Assembly: GCA_002841155.1 (NCBI GenBank)
Contig: PHEH01000003.1
Coordinates: 62,001 to 126,000, forward strand
Length of the DNA stretch: 64,000 nucleotides
DNA from: Alphaproteobacteria bacterium HGW-Alphaproteobacteria-18
GTDB lineage: Bacteria; Pseudomonadota; Alphaproteobacteria; Caulobacterales; Hyphomonadaceae
Direction: 5' to 3'
Shown: positions 35,438 to 43,821 of the stretch, in pieces
How the letters are laid out: every line of letters begins with the position of its first letter
How positions within the stretch are numbered: position 1 is the stretch's first letter
The notes under the pieces: generated by a model
Told to the model about the DNA's origin: nothing
Databases searched by the model: none
Seen by the model: the letters and a program-made list of their open reading frames with translations, nothing else
Translations under genes and position numbers: made by a program

Positions 35438-35916
35438 CCATCCCTATACGGAACGACATCCTCTGGCCGGAAAGACAGCGGACGCCCCCAATCCTGGGCA
35501 AGCGTCGCAGCCGTCTTATCGAAGGCCTCCTGGCCGATACGTTGGACCAGTTTCTCTATCATGATCTTCATGGCCAGCTGGGCATCGCGGCGCATTGCCT
35601 CCCCGGTGGGAGTGAGTTCGACTACCTTGACCCGCATGTTACCCGGATCATCAGCGAGGCGGACCATCCCCATTCCAATCATGGACTTGAGTGTGGCGTG
35701 GATTGCCTGCCGGCTTATTCCGAGACGCCGGGCAATCTCAGAGGGATGACGTACTCCCATTACAACGTTTGCCATAACCATGGATTGCGGCCGGGTAACT
35801 TCCGGCCAACCACATGCCCGGATGTAACTCTGAAGGCCCTCATCGAACCAGTAAAAACCTGACAGCAGGTTCAGCAGAACCTGGCTGGCAGCGGCTGTAT
35901 CATCTGTATTGCTCAT
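35434..35916 (-). CDS. MarR-family transcriptional regulator (regulator of operator 2, proposed)
   Basis: This 160-aa protein has the winged helix RHPSEIARRLGISRQAIHATLKSMIGMGMVRLADDPGN (about residues 56-93) followed by VKVVELTPTGEAMRRDAQLAMKIM, a MarR-type layout, with a Trp/Tyr-rich helix before it that could form a ligand pocket. It is unlike the MarR gene at 27866 in sequence. It is divergent from the VOC gene at 36090 with a perfect inverted repeat GTCAA-N5-TTGAC in the gap. The same repeat precedes two more operons. That it binds there is inference. Confidence 0.78.
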   Translation of the reverse strand: MSNTDDTAAASQVLLNLLSGFYWFDEGLQSYIRACGWPEVTRPQSMVMANVVMGVRHPSEIARRLGISRQAIHATLKSMIGMGMVRLADDPGNMRVKVVELTPTGEAMRRDAQLAMKIMIEKLVQRIGQEAFDKTAATLAQDWGRPLSFRPEDVVPYRDG

Positions 35917-36000
35917 CTCTGCGCATTACAGCCGGTCTTGTAGGGATGCAAATGCCTCGTTCAAAGGTCGTCGGAAGAAACTAAGCCGACATAGTTTAAC

Positions 36001-36015
36001 GTCAATTTAGTTGAC
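36001..36015. promoter_or_regulatory. Operator 2, copy a (GTCAA-N5-TTGAC, perfect)
   Basis: GTCAATTTAGTTGAC is a perfect inverted repeat. Its right arm gives TTGACA (36011-36016), a consensus -35 box, with TAGCCT 16 bases on for the VOC/GST unit. Read on the other strand it gives TTGACG with TAGTTT 16 bases on for the MarR gene. One operator can thus control both divergent promoters. Confidence 0.75.
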
Positions 36016-36089
36016 ATTAAGCTATTGAGGGTTAGCCTACCTTCAAACAGAACAGTCCGGCGCTCCGGATGCGGCAAGTGGAGGAAATC

Positions 36090-36668
36090 ATGACCCGGCC
36101 CCAGAACAAGGAATTTGAGTTTCTCGGCGTAAACCATCTGGCGCTTGTCTGTAAGGATATGGCCCGAACGGTTGAGTTCTACCGCGATATCCTCGGCATG
36201 CCGCTTATCAAAACGATCGACCTGCCTTCGGGCAAAGGGCAGCATTTCTTCTTCGATGTAGGCAATGGCGACAGTATCGCATTTTTCTGGTTCCCTGATG
36301 CGCCACAGGCCGCTCCTGGCATCGCTGCACCCGAGAACCTTCCCACAAGAGGCAACATCCGCTCCGCACACGGCTCTATGAATCACATCGCAATCAATGT
36401 CCCTGCCGACCGCTTCGACGAATATTACGGGAAACTGAAAACCAAGGGCGTCGATGTAACAGACATCTTCAACCACGATGATTCCCCGACCCAGATGTCG
36501 AAAGAACTCACAGCAGATGTCTTTGTAAGGTCAGTGTATTTTTTCGACCCTGACGGCATCTGCCTGGAACTGGCGGCCTGGACCCGCGAATTCGACCAGA
36601 GTGATGTGCGTCACGCTCCAGTCCGGGCTGATGGCAAACCTGCGTCCGGCATCCTTCAGTCTTCTTAG
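36090..36668 (+). CDS. VOC-superfamily protein, paralogue 2
   Basis: This 192-aa protein has the same two-module layout as the VOC gene at 28372-28917, with matching segments FLGVNHLALVCKDMARTVEFY, FFDVGNGDSIAFFWFPDAP, GSMNHIAINVPADRFDEYY and VYFFDPDGICLELAAW. Metal ligands are probably the His of NHLAL and NHIAI and the Glu of CLELA. I start at ATG 36090 because GGAGG lies 5-8 bases upstream; an ATG at 36069 precedes that site. It is followed 9 bases later by the GST gene, which would supply a glutathione-linked partner reaction such as isomerisation or dehalogenation; that is inference. Confidence 0.84.
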   Translation: MTRPQNKEFEFLGVNHLALVCKDMARTVEFYRDILGMPLIKTIDLPSGKGQHFFFDVGNGDSIAFFWFPDAPQAAPGIAAPENLPTRGNIRSAHGSMNHIAINVPADRFDEYYGKLKTKGVDVTDIFNHDDSPTQMSKELTADVFVRSVYFFDPDGICLELAAWTREFDQSDVRHAPVRADGKPASGILQSS

Positions 36669-36677
36669 GGGGCTGCC

Positions 36678-37403
36678 GTGATCGATGTTCATTTCGTCCC
36701 GACACCGAACGGCCACAAGGTGTCGATCATGCTCGCCGAACTTGATGTGCCCCATCGGCTCATCCCTTACGATATGCTGGCTGGGGACCATTTGACCAAA
36801 GCGTTCCGGCAGATAAACCCCAACGGGCGACTGCCGGCGATTGTCGATCAGGCGCCGGCTGACGGGGGGCAACCTTTCGCCGTTTTCGAATCGGGCGCGA
36901 TCCTCCTCTACCTATCCGAAAAAAATGACGGCGCACTGATGCCCTCTGATGCGCGGGGGCGGTCTCTCACCCAGCAATGGCTGATGTGGCAGATGGCCGG
37001 CTTCGGGCCGATGCACGGTCAAGCGCACCACTTTATCCGGTATGCGCCCGAGGGGCAGACCTATCCGGTCAGCCGTTACCGCAATGAAGCCGTCCGCCTC
37101 CTGAACGTCCTGGAGCGCAGGCTGGAGACGGAAGCCTTTTTAGCGGGCGCCGCATATTCAATTGCGGATATTGCCACCTGGCCCTGGGTCCGGGCCATCC
37201 GCGCGATTGAATTATCGCTGGACGATTATCCCGCAATAAAGCGATGGTTTGAAAAGATTGACGAGCGTCCGGGCGTCCGGCGAGGCACCGAGATTGGCAA
37301 TGAGCGCAACCTGGCAAGCCTGAGACCCCAGCTGAGTGAAGAGGCATGGTCCAACCTGTTTGGTGAGAACATGCTGAAAAGCAGCCTGTCGAGGACAGAC
37401 TGA
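36678..37403 (+). CDS. Glutathione S-transferase family protein
   Basis: This 241-aa GST has the thioredoxin-fold N-terminus (FVPTPNGHKVSIMLAELDVPHRL, NPNGRLPAIVD, FESGAILLYLSEKN: the ESGAI motif binds the gamma-glutamyl group) and the helical C-terminal domain ending with YSIADIATWPWVRAI. This matches the Nu/YfcG-like class. The Asn/Thr in TPNG is where the catalytic residue is expected. The start is GTG 36678, with AGGGGG upstream. It is in one unit with VOC paralogue 2 behind operator 2. Confidence 0.88.
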   Translation: MIDVHFVPTPNGHKVSIMLAELDVPHRLIPYDMLAGDHLTKAFRQINPNGRLPAIVDQAPADGGQPFAVFESGAILLYLSEKNDGALMPSDARGRSLTQQWLMWQMAGFGPMHGQAHHFIRYAPEGQTYPVSRYRNEAVRLLNVLERRLETEAFLAGAAYSIADIATWPWVRAIRAIELSLDDYPAIKRWFEKIDERPGVRRGTEIGNERNLASLRPQLSEEAWSNLFGENMLKSSLSRTD

Positions 37404-37445
37404 GAAACCCAATATGCTCAGCCCACGGAATCATTAGACAAAAAC

Positions 37446-37460
37446 GTAAACTTAATTGAC
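37446..37460. promoter_or_regulatory. Operator 2, copy b
   Basis: GTAAACTTAATTGAC matches the reverse complement of copy a (GTCAACTAAATTGAC) at 13 of 15 bases. Its right arm again forms TTGACA (37456-37461), followed after 16 bases by TAGGGT, the same promoter geometry as before the VOC unit. It lies 63 bases before the MFS start. Confidence 0.65.
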
Positions 37461-37522
37461 ACGCGTACGTCCCGGATTAGGGTCGCGCATGAAAGCGCAA
37501 AGACGCTGCAAAGGGGAGACTT

Positions 37523-38851
37523 ATGCCTGAAACCGCGCATGGCGCAGGTGTGCTTACCAATCCGGCAGACCCGGCGCCGCCCCTGAAGCGCACGCTTGCG
37601 CTGGTGATCCTGATGGCCATCGGATCCATTAATTATGTGGACCGCCAGCTCCTGTCCCTTCTGATTGAGCCCGTCCGTCAGGATATCCCGCTGAGCGATA
37701 CAGCGTTCGGACTTCTAACGGGTCTGTTCTTTGCGCTCTTCTATGCCTCCATGGGTGTGCCAGTTGCGATGCTGGCAGATCGGATAAACCGGGTACGGCT
37801 TGTGGCCATCTCCTGTGTCATGTGGAGCGTGTGTACTGGCCTTTGCGGTTTTGCTCAGAATTTCTGGCAGCTTGCCCTGGCCCGGTTCGGAGTGGGGATC
37901 GGAGAGGCCGGCGGAACGGCGCCCTCGCTCTCCATCCTTTCGGACTATTTCAGGCCCGACCAGCGCCCGGCAATGATCGGTCTGTATACAGTCAACGGCC
38001 CCATCGGCGTCTTCATCGGCATTTCGCTCGGTGGTTTCATCGCCGCCCAATATGGCTGGCGGACGGCATTTTTCACCGTCGCCCTGATCGGTATCGCGCT
38101 GGCGCCCATCCTTTGGCTCCTCGTGCGCGAGCCCAGGCGGGGCGCTACGGAAAATTCCCCGCCCCCGCCCTCTGAGGAAAAAGCGCCATCGCTGCTTTCC
38201 ACAATCGGTATCTTCCTGACGTTACCGACGCTGCGCCTCCTTCTGCCCGCCAGCGGCCTGCTTGCCTTTGTCAGCTATGGCCTACTCAACTGGCTCCCCG
38301 CCTATCTTATGCGTGAGAGAGGCATGGTGCTTGAGGAAGTCGCGCTCTGGTTCGGTCCGGCCGCCGGCATCTGCATGGGACTTGGCATCTGGGGAGGCGG
38401 CGCAATCGTCAATATCGGCGCACGAAAAAGCCTGAAAGCCTATGCTTGGGCCCCGGCCGCCTCAGCCTTTATCGGCTGTCCCTTCCTGCTGGCGGCTCTG
38501 TTCATGCCGGGCTGGGGGCTCTCCCTCATCCTTCTGCTGGTTCCGATGATCTGCGTGGTCATGTATGTTGCTCCGGCGCTGGCCCTGACGCAGAATCTTG
38601 CACCCCTGCGCGCCCGCGCTACGGCCACAGCCCTCCTGCTCCTGTCCTTCAACCTCGTCGGCCTCGGCGGAGGTCCGCTCATGATCGGAGTATTCTCCGA
38701 TATTTTCTCCACACTCGGATCAGAGAACAGTCTGCGCTGGGCACTCTTGTCCACCATCCCGATCTCCCTGGTGGCTGTGGCGCTCTATGTCCGGATGGGC
38801 CAGACGATCATTGCCGATCACGAAACCCGCCGGATAAACTATGCCCCGTAA
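37523..38851 (+). CDS. MFS transporter (spinster-like)
   Basis: This 442-aa protein has 12 hydrophobic segments with MGVPVAMLADRINRVRLVA as the motif A loop and SINYVDRQLLSLLIEPVRQDIPLSDTAFGLL in the first helix-loop. The Pro/Glu-rich cytoplasmic loop (NSPPPPSEEKAPS) divides the two six-helix halves. AGGGGAG precedes the ATG. It leads a unit with the SnoaL and CMD genes behind operator copy b. Substrate unknown; it is similar to the MFS gene at 34028. Confidence 0.88.
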   Translation: MPETAHGAGVLTNPADPAPPLKRTLALVILMAIGSINYVDRQLLSLLIEPVRQDIPLSDTAFGLLTGLFFALFYASMGVPVAMLADRINRVRLVAISCVMWSVCTGLCGFAQNFWQLALARFGVGIGEAGGTAPSLSILSDYFRPDQRPAMIGLYTVNGPIGVFIGISLGGFIAAQYGWRTAFFTVALIGIALAPILWLLVREPRRGATENSPPPPSEEKAPSLLSTIGIFLTLPTLRLLLPASGLLAFVSYGLLNWLPAYLMRERGMVLEEVALWFGPAAGICMGLGIWGGGAIVNIGARKSLKAYAWAPAASAFIGCPFLLAALFMPGWGLSLILLLVPMICVVMYVAPALALTQNLAPLRARATATALLLLSFNLVGLGGGPLMIGVFSDIFSTLGSENSLRWALLSTIPISLVAVALYVRMGQTIIADHETRRINYAP

Positions 38852-38881
38852 GATACGCATGTTCAGGACAAGGAGGAAAGG

Positions 38882-39274
38882 ATGACGCAGGAAGATATGA
38901 CGGCGCTGGCTCGACGTTTCTTTGACGCTGTGGAAGCTGGCGACATCGATACGCTGATTGCCTGTTACGCGCCCGACGCACGTATCTGGCACAATACCGA
39001 TCAGCTTGAGCAGACCCCGGAGGATAATCGCACGACCCTTGCTGCCATGACCACCCGCATACGCGACCGGTCTTATGACGAACGGCGGGTCAGCGTCTTT
39101 CCGGGCGGGTTTGTCCATCAGCATGTGCTGCGCGGCACCCGGATCCAGGATGGAGTCCGGGTCGAATTGCCCGCCTGTATTGTCTGCCAGGTAAACGCGG
39201 GCCGCATCACCCGCCTCGACGAATATTTTGACTCCGCCCATGTCGCACAGTTCCGCAAATACGCAGGCACCTGA
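38882..39274 (+). CDS. SnoaL/NTF2-like family protein
   Basis: This 130-aa protein fits the NTF2/SnoaL fold: TALARRFFDAVEAGDIDTLIACYAPDARIWHN with the typical helix and first strands, then VHQHVLRGTRIQDG and ITRLDEYFDSAHV, a signature end. Members are isomerases, cyclases or hydratases of polyketides and steroids, and some are binding domains. AAGGAGG is 7 bases before the ATG. It sits 30 bp behind the MFS gene and 14 bp before the CMD gene. The reaction is unknown. Confidence 0.83.
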   Translation: MTQEDMTALARRFFDAVEAGDIDTLIACYAPDARIWHNTDQLEQTPEDNRTTLAAMTTRIRDRSYDERRVSVFPGGFVHQHVLRGTRIQDGVRVELPACIVCQVNAGRITRLDEYFDSAHVAQFRKYAGT

Positions 39275-39288
39275 TCAGGAAGCATAAT

Positions 39289-39948
39289 ATGGCCAATATC
39301 CGGAAAGTCCCCCGCAAAGACATCACCAACCCAATTATGCTGGCTTATTTCGAACGCTTGTTCGGCCCGGATCGCGATCCGATCAATGATCCCGGGACCG
39401 CCACGGGATCGCCCGGTGACTGGTGGAGCGTTTTCGCCAATTCCGAGGAAGTTTTCGAACACGCCGTTGCGGGCTTCAAGCTCTATCGCAGCCCGAACAT
39501 CCGGCTAAACCCGATTCTACGCGAACTCGGACAAGCCCGGGTGGGCTGGACCATCGGCAGTCAGTTTGTATTTTCCCAGCATTGTAAACTGCTGCGAGCG
39601 CTTGGCGCATCCGATGAAAAAATACGGGCGCTCCCAGCCTGGCAGGTCTCTGATCTTTTCGACACTCGGGAGCGCGCCGTACTGACGTATGCCGACTGTC
39701 TATCGACGGGTCGCGGCCGAACGCCTGCGGATGTTATGGAAAAACTGAAAACCTTCCTCAGCGACGAAGAGATACTCGAGTTCACTTACATCGCCTCAAT
39801 GTATGTCATGCACGCAATCATGTCCCGCGCCCTGAGAACTGAATTCGACGACCGCCCCGAAAGCATTGTCGAAGTCGATGCTCCGGAGGGCTTCAGCACC
39901 GCAGACTTCCTTGACTCCCGCCCAGCGGACAGGGCCGAAGGCAGCTGA
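39289..39948 (+). CDS. Carboxymuconolactone decarboxylase-like (CMD/AhpD fold) protein
   Basis: This 219-aa all-alpha protein has a CMD core: NPILRELGQARVGWTIGSQFVFSQHCKLLRALGASDEKI (about residues 64-105), followed by ERAVLTYADCL and IASMYVMHAIMSRAL. The AhpD CxxC is missing; there is one Cys before KLLR, as in the decarboxylase-type branch. Candidate roles are lactone decarboxylation or peroxide-linked reduction. It ends the MFS-SnoaL-CMD unit and faces the GntR gene with a 6-bp gap. Confidence 0.8.
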   Translation: MANIRKVPRKDITNPIMLAYFERLFGPDRDPINDPGTATGSPGDWWSVFANSEEVFEHAVAGFKLYRSPNIRLNPILRELGQARVGWTIGSQFVFSQHCKLLRALGASDEKIRALPAWQVSDLFDTRERAVLTYADCLSTGRGRTPADVMEKLKTFLSDEEILEFTYIASMYVMHAIMSRALRTEFDDRPESIVEVDAPEGFSTADFLDSRPADRAEGS

Positions 39949-39954
39949 TGCGCT

Positions 39955-40608
39955 TCAGCCCGGCCCGGGCTGAACGATATCCCGCCGGATGGCGGTGAAG
40001 GCGGCCTTGATATGGCTGATCATCACCGCCTGCGCCCACTGGCTGTCGCCTGCTCTGAAAGCCGCGATCAGTTCACGGTGGTGGGCCATGGACCGAACCC
40101 GTTCATCAGGTGAATATCGGGCCAACGTGCGAAGCACCAAAGGAGCCTCAATCACCTGGCTGGCGACACTCAGTAGGCGCGGGCTCTGGGCCGCCTCAAG
40201 AATTATCCTGTGAAACCGGCTGTTGGCGCCAGCCGCTTCCGGCGCGCCATCCACCCCGCCGTCGACAAGGGCCTCCATCAGGCCTGTAAGGCTTTCAAGC
40301 TCCGCGATCTGAGCGGGCGATATCCGCGTGGCTGCTCGCGCCGCTCCATAGCCCTCAATGAGGGTTCTCAGATCATAGAGCGCTTCGAGATCTTCTGCTG
40401 CAAGGTCGACCACCTGCGCGCCCTGATTGGGACTGAACTCTGCAAGCCCCTCATTTACAATACGGCGCAAGGCTTCCCGGACAGGTGTCCTGGAGACCTC
40501 GCATAAGGCGGTCAGATCCGCTTCAATCAGCCGGTGTCCCGGTGGGAAACGGCCTGAGATGATCTCAGCCCGGATACGTTCGTAGGCCTGTTCACTGGCA
40601 CGCGCCAT
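39955..40608 (-). CDS. GntR-family (FCD) transcriptional regulator
   Basis: This 217-aa regulator has a GntR helix-turn-helix (SEQAYERIRAEIISGRFPPGHRLIEADLTALCEVSRTPVREALRRI, about residues 4-52) and an FCD ligand-binding domain with LEALYDLRTLIEGYGAARAA and SRFHRIILEAAQSPRL. FCD domains often bind carboxylic acids through a metal. I start at ATG 40608, where AAGGA lies 7 bases upstream; 40632 would extend into that site. It is divergent from the CoA-transferase gene, and the gap has a GTATAC-type site and operator 2 copy c. Confidence 0.88.
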   Translation of the reverse strand: MARASEQAYERIRAEIISGRFPPGHRLIEADLTALCEVSRTPVREALRRIVNEGLAEFSPNQGAQVVDLAAEDLEALYDLRTLIEGYGAARAATRISPAQIAELESLTGLMEALVDGGVDGAPEAAGANSRFHRIILEAAQSPRLLSVASQVIEAPLVLRTLARYSPDERVRSMAHHRELIAAFRAGDSQWAQAVMISHIKAAFTAIRRDIVQPGPG

Positions 40609-40717
40609 CGTTTGATCCTTGCATCGCCCCACCCCCGCTCTCAGGACACCCCCATCTTCGGAGAGCGCCCGCTTGTCGCGGTAAATATGGGTCGAACCTA
40701 AACGTCACACATTCCAT

Positions 40718-40730
40718 TTTCGTATACAAT
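40718..40730. promoter_or_regulatory. Candidate GntR (FCD) operator
   Basis: TTTCGTATACAAT has a GTATAC core and matches the TTGTATACAA consensus of FCD-type GntR regulators at most positions. It lies in the 224-bp gap between the GntR gene and the CoA-transferase gene. Confidence 0.5.
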
Positions 40731-40753
40731 TACTCTCTATTGATCTTGTAATC

Positions 40754-40768
40754 GTCAATTTATTTGTC
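40754..40768. promoter_or_regulatory. Operator 2, copy c
   Basis: GTCAATTTATTTGTC differs from copy a at 2 of 15 bases. Its right arm forms TTGTCA (40764-40769), a -35-like box, with TACAAC 17 bases further on. It precedes the CoA-transferase/acyl-CoA-ligase unit. Confidence 0.6.
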
Positions 40769-40832
40769 ATTATGGACATAATTGAATACAACAAATGGCA
40801 AATCAAGAAAATTGATGGCCGCGGGAGGACAG

Positions 40833-42041
40833 ATGGAAACCCCAGAAAGCGCAGCGCCTCACGGGCCGCTGCATGGCATCCGCGTCGTGGAGATGGGCCA
40901 ACTGATTGCAGGGCCGTTCTGCGGGCAACTGCTCGGCGATTTCGGCGCCGACATCATCAAGATCGAACCACCGGGCGAAGGCGATGCTCTGCGTCAGTGG
41001 GGGCAGCCTGGCTATCCCCTGTTCTGGGAAATCCTTGGCCGTAACAAGCAATCGGTCACGGCCGATTTGCGAGCTGCGGAAGGACAAGACCTCGCCCGCC
41101 GGCTCATCGGTTGTGCCGACATTTTGGTTGAGAATTTTCGGCCAGGAACGCTTGAAAAATGGGGGCTTAGCCCGGACACGCTCATGGCAGAAAATCCCGG
41201 CCTAATTGTTGTGCGGGTTTCCGGCTACGGACAGACTGGTCCGTACTCCGGCCGCGCAGGATTTGGTGGAATCGGTGAGGCGATGGGCGGTTGGCGCAAT
41301 ATAGTCGGCGACCCAGACCGTTCTCCCGCCCGGATGGGCGTCTCCATAGGTGATAGTTTGGCGGCGACTTTTGCCTGCCTTGGGGCGCTAGCAGCCCTTG
41401 AAGCCCGACATAAAACCGGCAGGGGTCAAATTGTAGATTCCTCCCTGTATGAATCGGTCCTACATGTCATGGAGAGCCTGGTGCCCGACTATGCCATCGC
41501 AGGCTTTACCCGTGAAAGATCCGGATCAATTCTGCCCGGCGTAGCCCCCTCGAATGTATATCCCTGCACGGATGGATTTTTTCTCATTGCGGCCAATCAA
41601 GATTCCGTGTTCCGGCGGCTGTGCGGCGTGATGGGCCGTCAGGATCTGGTGGACGATCCACGTTACGCGACACACACCGCACGAGGTCGCCACCAGACCG
41701 AACTTGACGCGATCATTGCCGGCTGGACCGGAACCCTGTCAGTCGCGGCGCTTGAAAATCTGATGGCGGAGGCAGGCGTGCCCGCCGGACGCATGTTCGG
41801 TCCTGCCGACATGCTTGCAGATGCACAGTTCAAAGCCAGACAGTCGCTGATCGAAATCGATCACCCCATATGGGGGAAACTGCCGATGCAAAATGCGTAT
41901 CCCAAGCTATCTGCGACCCCTGGCTCGGTTCGCCGGGCCGCTACGCAGGAGCCCGGTCAGGACAATCACGCTGTCTATGCGGGAGATCTTGGTCTCAGCC
42001 AGGAGGATCTCCATTCCCTGAAACAACGCGGCATCATCTGA
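40833..42041 (+). CDS. CaiB/BaiF CoA-transferase family protein
   Basis: This 402-aa class III CoA-transferase begins GPLHGIRVVEMGQLIAGPFCGQLLGDFGADIIKIEPPGEGD, the family N-terminus, with the catalytic Asp in MGVSIGDSLAATFACLG. C-terminal blocks GVAPSNVYPCTDGFFLIAANQDSVFRRL and MLADAQFKARQSLIEIDHP follow. It moves CoA between acids without free energy loss. The start is chosen at ATG 40833 with GGGAGG 4 bases away. ATG 40815 and TTG 40782 are less likely because the latter lies in the promoter. It pairs with the acyl-CoA ligase 25 bp downstream. Confidence 0.9.
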   Translation: METPESAAPHGPLHGIRVVEMGQLIAGPFCGQLLGDFGADIIKIEPPGEGDALRQWGQPGYPLFWEILGRNKQSVTADLRAAEGQDLARRLIGCADILVENFRPGTLEKWGLSPDTLMAENPGLIVVRVSGYGQTGPYSGRAGFGGIGEAMGGWRNIVGDPDRSPARMGVSIGDSLAATFACLGALAALEARHKTGRGQIVDSSLYESVLHVMESLVPDYAIAGFTRERSGSILPGVAPSNVYPCTDGFFLIAANQDSVFRRLCGVMGRQDLVDDPRYATHTARGRHQTELDAIIAGWTGTLSVAALENLMAEAGVPAGRMFGPADMLADAQFKARQSLIEIDHPIWGKLPMQNAYPKLSATPGSVRRAATQEPGQDNHAVYAGDLGLSQEDLHSLKQRGII

Positions 42042-42066
42042 CGTCGCCTGAAATGGAGGAATTCAG

Positions 42067-43740
42067 ATGCAGGGTCTTATGCAGGAAGCGGAGCTGACGC
42101 TTGACCGGCTGCTGACTTATGCGAGCGAGTGGCATGGCAACACACCCATCGTCTCGCGCGCCGCCGATGGCAGTATCTGCCGAACCGATTATGCGGGCAT
42201 CGCGCTGCGGGCTCATAGGGTCTCCAATGCCCTCCGCGCCGCAGGGATCGGAAAGGGCGACCGTGTCGCCACGCTCGGCTGGAACGGATATCAGCATTTC
42301 GAAGCATGGTACGGGATAATTGGGATTGGCGCCATCTGCCACACGCTCAATCCGCGCCTACTCAATGAACAGATCGCGTATCTGGTCAATCACGCTGGAG
42401 ACAGGATCATTCTGGCCGATCAGGCCTGCCGGGACATTCTCGTCGAGATCCTGCCGCAATGTCCGACTGTTGAATGCGTCATTTTCCTGGATGAGGAAAC
42501 TCCCTCGCCTTTAGGCAATGGGGACATTCCTGCAACCGGATATGAAACCTGGATCAGCTCCCAGCCGGAGCAAGGCAACTGGGGCGCATTCGACGAGCGC
42601 CAAGCCGCCGGCCTGTGCTACACGTCTGGCACCACGGGTAATCCCAAAGGCGTGCTATATTCGCACCGGTCCAACTATCTGCACGCGATGATGGTTCTCG
42701 GCCCCGATGCGCTGAACTTGTCGGCTCGCGATACCGTCTTGCTGGCGGTGCCGATGTATCATGCAAACGCGTGGGGGGTCGTCTATGCGGCGCCCATGGT
42801 TGGAGCAGGTCTGGTCCTGCCGGGTCAGAAGCTTGACGGTGCCTCCCTGCACGAACTGATAGAAACAGAAGGTGTCACCTATTCAGCGGGCGTGCCAACC
42901 ATCTGGCAGATGCTTCTGACCCATTTGCGGGATACAGGCGGAACCTTTTCGACCCTTCAGAGGGTAACCGTGGGCGGATCCGCCTGCCCGGAAACTATTA
43001 TCCGCGAGTTCCGGGACGTTCACGGCGTCGATGTCATTCAGGGATGGGGCATGACGGAGACTTCCCCGCTTGCAACCGTCTCCATTCCCAATCGCCGCAT
43101 CAGCGCCCTCAGCCCGGAAGAACAGGTTGCATACAAACTGAAGCAGGGGCGCCCTTTATCCGGGATTGAGCTGAAACTTGTCGACGATACAGGGCAGCAG
43201 CTGCCCCATGATGGCCGCACGCCGGGTCGTCTTCTCATCAGAGGCCCGACCATCGCGAGCGGCTATTTCGGCACCGACAGCACATCGCTTGATGAGGAGG
43301 GCTATTTCGATACGGGCGATATCGCAACACTTGATCATGACGGCTACATGCAGATCACTGACCGGGCCAAAGATGTCATAAAGTCCGGTGGCGAATGGAT
43401 CAGTTCGGTTGACGTCGAGAACATTGCCATGGGTCATCCGGCAGCTGAGGTTTGCGCGGTGATCGGCATTCCTCACCCGAAGTGGGACGAACGCCCGCTC
43501 CTTTTGGTCAGGCTGCGTAAAAATGCCAGCGCCAGCGCAGAGGAGATACGCGACTATCTGAAAGGCCGGATCGCCAGCTGGTGGATCCCCGACCGGGTGG
43601 AGTTTGTCGACGACCTGCCGACCGGCCCCACGGGCAAGATCGACAAGAAGAAGCTCAGGGACCTGTACGGCGGGCTGACATTCATCCAGAGCCCTGAGGA
43701 CAAGGCCACAGCTAAGAGATCAGGAGCTGATCAGGCGTAG
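42067..43740 (+). CDS. AMP-forming acyl-CoA synthetase (FadD-like)
   Basis: This 557-aa adenylate-forming enzyme has the P-loop-like CYTSGTTGNPKGVLYSHRSN, GWGMTETSPLATV, YFDTGDIATLDHDGYM, ITDRAKDVIKSGGEWISSVDVEN and the catalytic Lys of PTGPTGKIDKKKLRDL. Members activate medium/long-chain or aromatic acids to CoA. GGAGG precedes ATG 42067. It is close in size and motifs to the ligase at 49338-50939. With the CoA-transferase upstream it forms the activation step of the pathway. Substrate class is uncertain. Confidence 0.93.
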   Translation: MQGLMQEAELTLDRLLTYASEWHGNTPIVSRAADGSICRTDYAGIALRAHRVSNALRAAGIGKGDRVATLGWNGYQHFEAWYGIIGIGAICHTLNPRLLNEQIAYLVNHAGDRIILADQACRDILVEILPQCPTVECVIFLDEETPSPLGNGDIPATGYETWISSQPEQGNWGAFDERQAAGLCYTSGTTGNPKGVLYSHRSNYLHAMMVLGPDALNLSARDTVLLAVPMYHANAWGVVYAAPMVGAGLVLPGQKLDGASLHELIETEGVTYSAGVPTIWQMLLTHLRDTGGTFSTLQRVTVGGSACPETIIREFRDVHGVDVIQGWGMTETSPLATVSIPNRRISALSPEEQVAYKLKQGRPLSGIELKLVDDTGQQLPHDGRTPGRLLIRGPTIASGYFGTDSTSLDEEGYFDTGDIATLDHDGYMQITDRAKDVIKSGGEWISSVDVENIAMGHPAAEVCAVIGIPHPKWDERPLLLVRLRKNASASAEEIRDYLKGRIASWWIPDRVEFVDDLPTGPTGKIDKKKLRDLYGGLTFIQSPEDKATAKRSGADQA

Positions 43741-43821
43741 CCGCCACGCAGGAAGCGACTGTCATAATACCTCTACCGAAAATACGGCGTCATCACACTT
43801 GCTGCACGGATGAATATCTAT

